From: Parvibacter caecicola
Lineage (GTDB): Bacteria; Actinomycetota; Coriobacteriia; Coriobacteriales; Eggerthellaceae
Assembly: GCF_003725335.1 (NCBI RefSeq)
Contig: NZ_QIBY01000002.1
Span: 222,564-286,563, forward strand
Direction: 5' to 3'
Length of the DNA stretch: 64,000 nt
In this document: piece after piece, positions 33,825 to 40,745 of the stretch
How the letters are laid out: every line of letters begins with the position of its first letter
Numbering within the stretch: the first letter of the stretch is position 1
Notes under the pieces: model-generated
What the model saw: only the letters and a program-made list of their open reading frames with translations
Told to the model about the DNA's origin: nothing
The model's database searches: none
Program-made: the position numbers and the translations under genes

Positions 33825-33856
33825 AAAGGGAGCCCTATGCAGGGCTCCCTTTTTCG
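33825..33856 (+). terminator. Intrinsic terminator of the DmsABC-like operon
   Basis: A 12-bp stem (AAAGGGAGCCCT, ATGC loop, complement) is followed by TTTTT. It sits 22 bp after the stop codon. Confidence 0.93.
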
Positions 33857-33872
33857 TTGCCGTTGCGCGCGG

Positions 33873-33901
33873 TTGACATTCTGTTCTATTCGGGGTATAA
33901 C
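33873..33901 (+). promoter_or_regulatory. Promoter of the CPBP protease gene
   Basis: A perfect TTGACA (33873-33878) is followed by a 17-bp spacer and TATAAC (33896-33901). It is one of the two strongest promoters seen in the window, in a sudden AT-rich patch. Confidence 0.88.
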
Positions 33902-33904
33902 ATA

Positions 33905-33931
33905 AATTGTTCTATGCGATATAGAACAATT
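33905..33931 (+). promoter_or_regulatory. Palindromic operator overlapping the transcription start
   Basis: AATTGTTCTAT-GCGAT-ATAGAACAATT is a perfect 11-bp inverted repeat directly after the -10 box. TGTTCTAT also occurs once between -35 and -10 (33882-33889). The position predicts repression. The repressor is not identifiable here. Confidence 0.8.
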
Positions 33932-33982
33932 ATAGTCACCGCGCTCTCGCCCGCCCGCGGAGCCCCCGAGAAAGGAACTCCC

Positions 33983-34969
33983 GTGAAACGCGCCCTAGTG
34001 TTCATTGCCATTACCTTCGCCATAACCTATTTGTACGACTTTTTGGTGGTGTATCCCCTGGCTGCTGGCACCGTGCCCTACGCCAGCGAGTTCGTATCGC
34101 CCCAACTGGCCTACATGGTGGCCGTGGCGCTCACTATGTTCTTCCCCGCCCTGGGGGTGGTGCTCACCCGCCTGGTCACGCGGGAAGGATTTAAGAACTG
34201 CGTGCTGAAACCGCGGCCGTGGCGCACGTCGCTGCCGTGGTTCGCCGTGGCCTGGTTCGCCCCCATCCTGCTGGTGCTGGCGGGCGGCGCCCTGTACTAC
34301 CTGCTGTTCCCCGGCGATTTCGACCCAGCCCTCTCCTCTTTCGTGGACGCCCAGATGGCCGCCGCCGTTGCAGGGGGCACCGACCCCTCCGCGCTGGCGG
34401 AGTTCCAGGCCGCCGCAGCCGCGCCGGCACTGATGGTCGTCAGCCTGCTGGGCGCCTGCGCCGTGGCCCCGGCCCTCAACATCTTCACCACCTTCGGCGA
34501 AGAATGGGGCTGGCGCGGATACCTGCTGCCCAAGGTGGCCAGCCGGTTTTCCATCGTGCCCACCGTGGTGATCACCGGCGTGGTTTGGGGGCTTTGGCAC
34601 GCGCCTGTCGTGGCGCTGGGGCACAACTACGGCACCGGCTACCCGGGGGCGCCCTGGGGCGGCATCGCTGCCATGTGCGCTTGGTGCGTGGTGCTGGCGG
34701 CATTTCTCAGCTTCGTCACCATCCGCACTGGCTCCACCTTCGCCGCCGCCATCGGCCACGGGGCGCTGAACGGCTCGGTGAACCTGGTGACCATTTGCTC
34801 CATTTCCGGCGGCAACCCCTTTGTGGGCCCTCTGGCAACCGGCATCGTGGGCGGTCTGCCGCTGCTGGCGGTGGCCGTCGCCGTGCTGTGGAGCATGCAT
34901 CGGCGCCAGAAGGCCGGCACCCTGCGCATGCCCGAAGCCGGCCTGCCGGACGGCGTGCGGAAGGGTTAG
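33983..34969 (+). CDS. CPBP-family intramembrane metalloprotease (CAAX/Abi type)
   Basis: 328 residues with eight or nine helices. The three CPBP motifs are present: EEWGWRGYLLP (the EExxxR metal and acid site), WGLWHAP and GHGALNG. In bacteria these proteins act in peptide maturation, bacteriocin self-immunity or regulated proteolysis. GTG 33983 follows GAAAGGA and is preferred. The gene is a single transcription unit with its own promoter and perfect operator, so it is probably inducible. Its target is unknown and no bacteriocin gene is visible nearby. Confidence 0.85.
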   Translation: MKRALVFIAITFAITYLYDFLVVYPLAAGTVPYASEFVSPQLAYMVAVALTMFFPALGVVLTRLVTREGFKNCVLKPRPWRTSLPWFAVAWFAPILLVLAGGALYYLLFPGDFDPALSSFVDAQMAAAVAGGTDPSALAEFQAAAAAPALMVVSLLGACAVAPALNIFTTFGEEWGWRGYLLPKVASRFSIVPTVVITGVVWGLWHAPVVALGHNYGTGYPGAPWGGIAAMCAWCVVLAAFLSFVTIRTGSTFAAAIGHGALNGSVNLVTICSISGGNPFVGPLATGIVGGLPLLAVAVAVLWSMHRRQKAGTLRMPEAGLPDGVRKG

Positions 34970-35010
34970 ACCGCCGTGGTCTCGCCCCCCTTGCGCCACC
35001 CGCGGCCTCC

Positions 35011-35286
35011 TGCCCGAATAACCCCGCTTGTCCGGGCAAAACAGCCCTCGCCGGCGCCAACCCGTAACCTCCTGGCCGGATAACCCCACTTGTCCGGCCA
35101 GGAAAGAGAAAATGATACCCTCTGCGCGGCCTGCTGCCCGGATTACCCCGCTTGTCCGGCCACGGCAGACCCCATCGGCATCTCCTCACCGCCTTCTGCC
35201 CGGATTAGCCCGCTTGTCCGGACACGGCGGGGCGCACGAGGGCTCTCCAGGGGCCTTCTGTCCGGATTACACCGCTTGTCCGGGCA
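35011..35286. repeat. Regular array of five 28-bp hairpin repeats, exact 62-bp period (family C)
   Basis: Units start at 35011, 35073, 35135, 35197 and 35259, always 62 bp apart, with 34-bp unlike spacers. Each runs TGCCCGGATWA, then CCCCGC, then TTGTCCGGGCA and folds on itself. Units differ from each other by two to six bases. In unit 2 a C-to-G change is matched by a G-to-C change in the other arm, so pairing is kept. All spacers end in CCTCC, CCTGC or CCTTC. It fills the gap between convergent genes. The repeats are too unlike for an ordinary CRISPR and no cas gene is near. Confidence 0.85.
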
Positions 35287-35354
35287 GGGGGCAGGAGGGC
35301 GAAAGCGAAGGGCGCGGGGCGGGAACGAAGATCCGGGCAGGAGAAAGCGGGGCG

Positions 35355-36092
35355 CTAGGCCAGCAGGGCCTTGACGGCGCGCTTGGCTTCCAGGAACTGC
35401 TCGGTAAGGGAGAAATCCTCCGCCGCCGGACGCGCCACCGCCACTTCGCCGGCAATTGCGCCGTCTCGCAGCACCAGCACACGGTTGGACAGCAGCACCG
35501 CCTCGTCGATGTCGTGGGTTACCAGCAGCACCGACAGTCCCAGCTGCTGCCGCGCCTGGGCAAACCACTGGTGCATCTCCGCTTTGGTGAAGGCATCAAG
35601 CGCGGAGAACGGCTCATCCAGCAGCATCACCTCGCGGGAGAACAGGTAGGTGCGGGCCAGGGCCGCCCGCTGGCGCATACCGCCGGACAGTTGCGCCGGC
35701 CACAGCTGGCCCGCATCCGCCAAGCCGAACCGGGGCAGCAGCGCCTCGGCTTCGGCCCGCGCTTGTGCTTTGGAGGCGCCCCGCAGCCGCAGCGGCAGCC
35801 CCACGTTGTCAGCCACCCGCATGCTTTCCAGCAGCAAGTCTTTCTGCATCATGTAACTCACCTGGCCCGATTGGCCGGTGATGTCGCGCCCTTGCAGCAG
35901 CACGCGCCCGGCATCGGCCGGCAGCAGCCCCGCAATCACGTTGAACAGGGTGGTTTTGCCGCCACCGCTGGCCCCCAGCAGGCTCACCAGCTCGCCGCGG
36001 CGCAGCTGCAGGCCCACGCCCCGCAGCACCGGGCGTCCGTCGAAGGCAACGGCCACCCCTTCCACATCGAGCACGGTTTCATGTTCTTGCAA
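35355..36092 (-). CDS. ABC transporter ATPase, thiamine/pyrimidine (ThiZ-like)
   Basis: 245 residues with all ABC ATPase motifs: GASGGGKTTL (Walker A), Q-loop near MMQKDLL, LSGGMRQRAALAR (signature), MLLDEPFSALD (Walker B, D-loop) and VTHDIDEA (switch). The subfamily is that of taurine, nitrate and HMP importers. TTG at 36092 is the likely start because AAAGGAGG lies eight bases before it; the longer frame to 36245 only reads through a repeat. It is the last gene of the TPP-riboswitch operon. Confidence 0.88.
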   Translation of the reverse strand: MQEHETVLDVEGVAVAFDGRPVLRGVGLQLRRGELVSLLGASGGGKTTLFNVIAGLLPADAGRVLLQGRDITGQSGQVSYMMQKDLLLESMRVADNVGLPLRLRGASKAQARAEAEALLPRFGLADAGQLWPAQLSGGMRQRAALARTYLFSREVMLLDEPFSALDAFTKAEMHQWFAQARQQLGLSVLLVTHDIDEAVLLSNRVLVLRDGAIAGEVAVARPAAEDFSLTEQFLEAKRAVKALLA

Positions 36093-36178
36093 GGCCGTTG
36101 CCTCCTTTCGTCTTGGTTCGCCTCTTTGCGGGGGCGGGCGTTTTCCCCTGCCGAAATCACGGACCCGGCTGGAACCCA

Positions 36179-36205
36179 GGCAGAGATAGAATCTCTGCCC
36201 TACGA
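36179..36205 (-). repeat. Family A hairpin copy 1
   Basis: GGCAGAGAT-N3-ATCTCTGCC followed by CTACGA on the plus strand, in the gap between the ATPase and substrate-binding genes. The rest of the 324-bp gap has GC-rich degenerate repeats around CAGCCTGGCCG. Confidence 0.9.
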
Positions 36206-36416
36206 TGCCCTGTCTGACAGCGCAGCAACAGGTCCGTTCCGGCACCTGCGCCGGCGATCCGGCCGCGGATTCGCGCCAGCAACCTGGCCGCAGGTTCGCC
36301 GCGGCAGCCTGGCCGTCGGACCGCGCCGGCAGCCTGGCCGCAGGGCCGTGCCCGGCAACCGAGAGGTTCCCCTATGCGCGTGGAAACCCTCGGCGGCCGA
36401 GCGATTCCCGTGGCCG

Positions 36417-37529
36417 CTAGGCCTCCGCGGGCAAATACTTGTTGGTGAAGCCAGTCGCCGGGTCCAGCGCGCCGTCAATCAGTTGGTTGTCCAGCAGCCA
36501 CTGGTAAAACGCGCTCCAACGGCCGGCGTCCATCACGCCCCACTGGGCCGCGTCCGCCTGATACTGCCTCGACAGAAACTGCTGCGACGCCCGCACCAAA
36601 TCGGCGTTGGCGGCCAACTCCGGCACCTGCTCCATCAAGATGTCCGCCGCCCCGTCAGGATTGCTGATGGCGTACTGGTAGCCCTTCGCCAGCGCCGCCA
36701 AAAACTTGCGCGCGGTTTCCGGATGCTCCTGCAGAAACTGGTTGTTGGCAATCACCACCGGCGTGTAGTAATCGAACACCGGGCTGATGTCGGCGAAGTT
36801 GAAGTAATCCACCGGCAGGCCGGCCACATCGCAGGCGGCCTTGCCCCAGCCCTCGAACACCCAGATGGCATCCACGCTGCCGGACTGCAGCGCCGACACC
36901 TCATCGGTCGGCGTGGAGGGCACCAGCTGCACCTGGGAGAATTCGCCCCCGTCGTCGCTCATCACTTTGGCGATAGTGGCCTGCTCCACCGGCAAATCCC
37001 ACGTGGCGTACTTGTGACCCGCCATCCCAGCCGGCCGGTCCATCCCCTCGCCTGCACGGGAGACGATGCCGGACGTGTTGTGTTGCAAAATGGCCGCCAC
37101 CGCCGTAATGGGCAGGGCGTCGTCGCCCACCAGCGCCGGCGCCATAGTGTCTTGGAAGCTGACACCGAACTGGCCGCGACCGGAGGCCACCATCGCTTCG
37201 GCCGTGCCGTCGGCCGGTTGCACGATTTCCACCTCCAGCCCCTGCTCGGCGAAGTAGCCTTCCGCCTGGGCCACGTACAGGCCGGTGTGGTTGGTGTTGG
37301 GGGTCCAGTCCAGCACAAAAGTTATCTTCTCAGGGGCCGCCGACTGCCCGTTGCTGCCACCGTTGCCCGGTGCATCCTCCATCGGGGCCGCAGCACTGCC
37401 TTCGCCGGAGGCCTCCCCATCGGGCGCCCCCTGCGAGGCACATCCGCACACACCCACGGCCAGCAGCGCTGCCATAACCGTTGCTGCCGCCAGCGCTCCT
37501 GCGCGCCGGCCAAAACTACGTTTCTTCAT
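36417..37529 (-). CDS. NMT1/THI5-like substrate-binding lipoprotein of the thiamine-pathway importer
   Basis: 370 residues. A signal peptide ends in a lipobox with C30 (VCGCAS), then a 40-residue Gly/Ser/Glu linker. The mature domain begins ITFVLDWTPNTNHTGLYVAQ, the signature of the NMT1/THI5-like family, which binds hydroxymethylpyrimidine-type thiamine precursors. GGGAG precedes ATG 37529. It is the third gene of the riboswitch operon. The ligand is probably HMP or formylaminopyrimidine; thiamine itself is less likely for this fold. Confidence 0.9.
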   Translation of the reverse strand: MKKRSFGRRAGALAAATVMAALLAVGVCGCASQGAPDGEASGEGSAAAPMEDAPGNGGSNGQSAAPEKITFVLDWTPNTNHTGLYVAQAEGYFAEQGLEVEIVQPADGTAEAMVASGRGQFGVSFQDTMAPALVGDDALPITAVAAILQHNTSGIVSRAGEGMDRPAGMAGHKYATWDLPVEQATIAKVMSDDGGEFSQVQLVPSTPTDEVSALQSGSVDAIWVFEGWGKAACDVAGLPVDYFNFADISPVFDYYTPVVIANNQFLQEHPETARKFLAALAKGYQYAISNPDGAADILMEQVPELAANADLVRASQQFLSRQYQADAAQWGVMDAGRWSAFYQWLLDNQLIDGALDPATGFTNKYLPAEA

Positions 37530-37606
37530 TAATTGCTCCCTACTTTTCTATGTTTCACTAGCTCACAACCAATATGCGCCCCACCAAATGAGGCTTGCCA
37601 AATCTT

Positions 37607-37633
37607 CGTAGGGCCGAGATTCTGTCTCTGCCT
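37607..37633 (+). repeat. Family A hairpin copy 2
   Basis: A diverged copy, CGTAGGGCCGAGATTCTGT then CTCTGCCT, in the gap between the substrate-binding and permease genes. The arms carry one mismatch. Confidence 0.8.
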
Positions 37634-37736
37634 AGGCAGACGTCCTGCATATCCTTACAACCCGGGCAGCCATAGAATGCCTGCCCCGCAAAGAGCCGCC
37701 TGGAACAACAGCCCTGGTCCGCCTCAGGGCATTTCC

Positions 37737-38504
37737 TCATTCCTTCTCCCCACGCCCACGGCGCCAGGGCATCGATTTCCGTTCCGCCAGCCCCACCAGC
37801 AGCATTAGCAGCAGCGAGAGGGCGGAGATCACAAATATCACCGCGAACATGCGGTCGAAGGCAAACGCCTTTTGCACCCGGGTCATGTACACCCCCAGGC
37901 CGTTGAAGCCGCCCAGCCATTCGCTGATCACGGCGCCCACCACCGCATAGGCCACGGCGATGCGCAGCCCCGAGAAGAACTCCGGCAGCGCGCCGGGTAT
38001 CTTCACGAAGCGAAAAATTTGCCAGCGGCTGGCCCCCATGCTGCGCATCAGGGCCACTTCGTCCGGGTCAACCGATTGGAAGCCCTGCAGCAAGCCCACC
38101 GCAATGGGGAAAAACGTGACCAGGGCCACCAGCACCACTTTCGGGGCGATGTCGTAGCCCAGCCACAGCACCAAAAGCGGGGCGATGGCCACCACCGGCA
38201 CCGTTTGGCTGAGTACCAGCAGCGGGTAAATGGCGCGGCGCAGCAGGGCGAAGGCGTCCATCACCACAGCGATGGCGAAACCTGCCGTCACGCCGGCCGC
38301 CAGCCCCAGCGCCGCCTCTTGCAGTGTGACCAGGCTGTGGCTGAACAGCAACGGGGTGTCCGCAGGGAAAACCGCCAGCACGTCGGCCGGACTGGGCAGC
38401 ATGTAACTGGGCACGGCGCCGCTGGTGGCCAGCAGCTGCCACAGCAGCAGCACCGCCAGCACCGCCGCGGCGGCCGGCAGGTAGTTTTTCGCAAATCGCT
38501 TCAT
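37737..38504 (-). CDS. ABC transporter permease, thiamine/pyrimidine (ThiX-like)
   Basis: 255 residues with six helices. The EAA loop that docks the ATPase reads DEVALMRSMGASRWQIFRFVKIPGALPEF. The start MKRFAKNYLPAAAAVLAVLLLW and overall layout match SsuC/ThiX permeases. TAAGGA lies ten bases before ATG 38504. It pairs with the ATPase and lipoprotein genes downstream. Confidence 0.92.
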   Translation of the reverse strand: MKRFAKNYLPAAAAVLAVLLLWQLLATSGAVPSYMLPSPADVLAVFPADTPLLFSHSLVTLQEAALGLAAGVTAGFAIAVVMDAFALLRRAIYPLLVLSQTVPVVAIAPLLVLWLGYDIAPKVVLVALVTFFPIAVGLLQGFQSVDPDEVALMRSMGASRWQIFRFVKIPGALPEFFSGLRIAVAYAVVGAVISEWLGGFNGLGVYMTRVQKAFAFDRMFAVIFVISALSLLLMLLVGLAERKSMPWRRGRGEKE

Positions 38505-38630
38505 CCAGCATTCCTTACTTGAAGCCGTATCAATCGGCCAAAGGCCCGCATCCGCATCCCTGGCGCACTCCGCCGAAGCCCCGTGGCCGCGCCCACGGCG
38601 AGCTCCGCCGAAACCCGCGTGCGCGTCTTT

Positions 38631-38658
38631 CGTAGGACAGAGACTCTATCTCTGCCTG
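38631..38658 (+). repeat. Family A hairpin copy 3
   Basis: CGTAGGACAGAGA then TCTCTGCCT, part of a direct duplication of about 65 bp shared with copy 4, which starts 186 bp later. It lies upstream of the permease gene. Confidence 0.88.
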
Positions 38659-38816
38659 GGCTACAAGCTCCGATTGGCCATCCGCCCAGGCTCCGGCCCA
38701 TTACACGGCTGACCCACCGCAACTTGCAGGCGAACCTGCAATCGCCCCAGCACCAAACAGATGCCCGGCGCCACATCCCCGGCGCCGCGCCGCCGAAGCC
38801 CCGTGGCCGCGTCTTT

Positions 38817-38844
38817 CGTAGGACAGAGATTCTATCTCTGCCTG
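38817..38844 (+). repeat. Family A hairpin copy 4
   Basis: Nearly identical to copy 3, including the flanks (CGTCTTT before and GGGCTACAAG after). It lies just past the end of the thiamine-binding protein gene. A separate hairpin TTGCAGG-CGAA-CCTGCAA sits between the two copies at 38724-38741. Confidence 0.88.
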
Positions 38845-38885
38845 GGCTACAAGCCCCAATCGAGCCTCGGCTCAGGCCCCGGCGC

Positions 38886-39188
38886 CTACTCGGCGTGGTG
38901 CTTCGTCACCTTCTTGCCGATGGAGAGAATCTCCCCTTCCGGCTTCCACTCCACCTTGATGTAGGCGCTCACCTTCGGGGCGCCGGCACGGATGGCCACG
39001 TGCTGGCACTCTTTCAGCACGTCCATCAGCTGATCGTAATCGTCCCCTTCAATGGTGGTCTCGAACGGCCCCACGTAATAGGACAGCCCGGTGGATTTGA
39101 TGTAGTCGATCACCTCGTCCACAATGCGCACCACCTCGTTGTCGTCCAACGTGGCGGGCAGCACCTGGATGGCCACACTTGCTTGCAT
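38886..39188 (-). CDS. Thiamine-binding protein of the MTH1187/YkoF-like family
   Basis: 100 residues with the MTH1187 (PF01910-type) ferredoxin-like fold: SVAIQVLPATLDDNEVVRIVDEVIDYI, TGLSYYVGPFETTIEGD and VSAYIKVEWKPEG. The family binds thiamine or its pyrimidine part in the cytoplasm and is usually coded with a thiamine-precursor transporter, as here. AAGGAG lies seven bases before ATG 39188; the frame to 39416 is unsupported. It is the first gene after the TPP riboswitch. Confidence 0.9.
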   Translation of the reverse strand: MQASVAIQVLPATLDDNEVVRIVDEVIDYIKSTGLSYYVGPFETTIEGDDYDQLMDVLKECQHVAIRAGAPKVSAYIKVEWKPEGEILSIGKKVTKHHAE

Positions 39189-39382
39189 GTTTGCTCCTTC
39201 GGTTCGGGGCGCTGGCACACCATGCCGCGCCAGACGGTCTCGCAGATCCGCGCAAGGAGGAGCTTCTCTTCGCGCCGGGCAAGGCGCCGGGCAAGGTGCC
39301 GGACGCCTTCCGCCAGCCGCAGGCTCATCCGCCTCCGAATTCGCCCCCGCCAGCACCAAGCGCCTATGGCCCACCAAAGCAA

Positions 39383-39413
39383 AAGCCCCACCTGCGGAAT
39401 GCAAGCGGGGCTT
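39383..39413 (-). terminator. Riboswitch-controlled terminator
   Basis: AAGCCCC pairs with GGGGCTT, followed by TTGCTTT on the minus strand. It lies between the TPP aptamer and the first gene, so it is the likely switch that stops transcription when TPP is bound. Confidence 0.75.
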
Positions 39414-39439
39414 CAAAGCGGTAAACCGGTATCACGCTT

Positions 39440-39526
39440 CACTTCCTACGCTGGCATTACCCAGATCAGGTTCGCGGGTCGCAGGAAAAACCTGCCTCTC
39501 AGCCCTTCCATTCGGGCTCCCCGTAG
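39440..39526 (-). ncRNA. TPP riboswitch (THI element)
   Basis: On the minus strand, GGGGAGCCC begins the aptamer, followed by the conserved GGGCTGAGAGG, the variable arm, then ACCCGCGAACCTGATCTGGG and TAATGCCAGCGTAGGAAG. All the hallmark TPP-contact segments are present. It controls the four-gene thiamine-binding protein and ABC transporter operon by transcription attenuation. Confidence 0.96.
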
Positions 39527-39735
39527 CGCCGTTCATTGTGGGGGAAGCCGCCGGCCCTGTCAAGAAACACCCCCGCAACCAGCCCCGCCGACCACGGCCG
39601 GCGGCGAGGAAAGGGCGGCCGCAACCGGCGATTCACAGGTCGGTCGCTCCACGCCAGCCCCCCTCACCCACTACCCAGCAAAGGAAATGAGGAAATACCT
39701 GAGCCATTCCTTAGAGCAACATCCGCCGAGAGCGT

Positions 39736-39764
39736 TCGCCAGCGGACGCGAAGCCATTTATACT
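39736..39764 (+). promoter_or_regulatory. Possible promoter of the cupin gene
   Basis: TCGCCA, a 17-bp spacer, then TATACT, 30 bp before the start codon. The -10 box is good and the -35 box is weak. Confidence 0.4.
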
Positions 39765-39793
39765 CGTTGAAAAATCCGTCGAAAGGAACCGCC

Positions 39794-40252
39794 ATGTCCG
39801 TGCAAAACCCCGTTGCAACCCCCGCCGTCGATGCCGCTTCCGCCGCCTTCGCCCCGCTGTTCGGGTTGGGCGAGCCCAACGATGGTTTCGCCCAATATTT
39901 CAGCGGCCAATCGTTCTTGAACCCCCTCACCGATCCGCAAGTCACCCAGTTCATCGCGAACGTGACCTTCGAGCCCGGCTGTCGCAACAATTGGCACATC
40001 CATCACGCCAGCACCGGCGGTGGCCAAATTTTGCTGTGCACCGATGGCCGCGGTTGGTACCAAGAGTGGGGCAAAGAGGCGCAGCCGCTGACGCCGGGCA
40101 CCGTGGTGTTCATCCTTGCCGATGTAAAGCACTGGCACGGCGCCGCCCGCGACAGCTGGATGAGCCACGTGGCCTTCGAGGCGCCGGGCACCGACTGTTC
40201 CAACGAATGGCTGGAGCCGGTGAGCGACGAAGACTACAACGCCCTGGCCTAA
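39794..40252 (+). CDS. Cupin-domain protein
   Basis: 152 residues with one small beta-barrel. The first cupin motif gives the metal histidines in NNWHIHHASTGGGQ, and the second gives HWHG in VKHWHGAARDS. The metal, if bound, is probably Mn, Fe or Zn. Cupins with this layout are often found beside carboxymuconolactone decarboxylase-like genes or act as small-molecule isomerases and oxygen-independent lyases; the reaction here is unknown. GAAAGGA precedes ATG 39794. It is a single-gene unit. Confidence 0.85.
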   Translation: MSVQNPVATPAVDAASAAFAPLFGLGEPNDGFAQYFSGQSFLNPLTDPQVTQFIANVTFEPGCRNNWHIHHASTGGGQILLCTDGRGWYQEWGKEAQPLTPGTVVFILADVKHWHGAARDSWMSHVAFEAPGTDCSNEWLEPVSDEDYNALA

Positions 40253-40262
40253 CCCCAAGCCG

Positions 40263-40474
40263 TGGCGGAACTAGGGGCCTATTCCTGCCAAAAGGGTCCA
40301 TGCGCCCCTCCCCCCACGCGCTTTGGCGGAACTAGGGGCCTAATTCTGCCAAGCGATGCCAAAACCACGCCGAATCCCGAGCCGTGGCGGAACTAGGCGG
40401 CTATTCCCGCCAGCGCCCCGGCAAGACGCCCCTTGATTCCAGGCCCTGGCGGAACTAGGGGCCTAGTTCCGCCA
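40263..40474. repeat. Regular array of four 28-bp hairpin repeats, 61/61/62-bp period (family D)
   Basis: Units start at 40263, 40324, 40385 and 40447. Each begins TGGCGGAACTAGG and ends with a near-complement (TTCCGCCA in unit 4). Spacers of 33, 33 and 34 bp share no sequence apart from their last bases. Unit 4 is a near-perfect palindrome; units 1-3 have one to four arm mismatches. The units have no sequence likeness to the family C array, but repeat length and period are almost the same. It directly follows the cupin stop codon. Confidence 0.85.
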
Positions 40475-40499
40475 GGGACGGCGTTGGGGCGGGGTGAGC

Positions 40500-40735
40500 A
40501 CAACGGCAAACATGGCGCCGCGCCTGGCGGCAGCACGCCTGGCGGCGCCTCGCCCGACCACGCCGCAGCCGACCACGCCGCGCCTGGCGACACCGCGGCT
40601 GGCGACACTACTCCGGTCATGCTGCACTTGGCGGCGTCACGCCCCACTACGCTGCACTCGGCGGCGCCACACCCAGCGACGTTGCGTTCAGCGCTGCTGC
40701 ATCTGGCGGCTCCACGCCCGGCAAGGGACAGCAAG
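40500..40735. other. Degenerate CG-rich tandem repeat before the HerA-like gene
   Basis: Many short variations on CCACGCCGCGCCTGGCGAC run up to the 3' end of the next gene. No frame has a ribosome-binding site. Confidence 0.45.
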
Positions 40736-40745
40736 GGACAGCCAG

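Noticed and set aside
35011..35286. CRISPR array call
   Set aside because: Spacing fits, but repeats differ by up to six bases, the palindrome fills the whole repeat, a lone copy lies at 20292 and no cas gene is present. It was kept as a regular repeat array instead.
40263..40474. CRISPR array call for the second array
   Set aside because: Only four units, with arm mismatches and no leader or cas genes.
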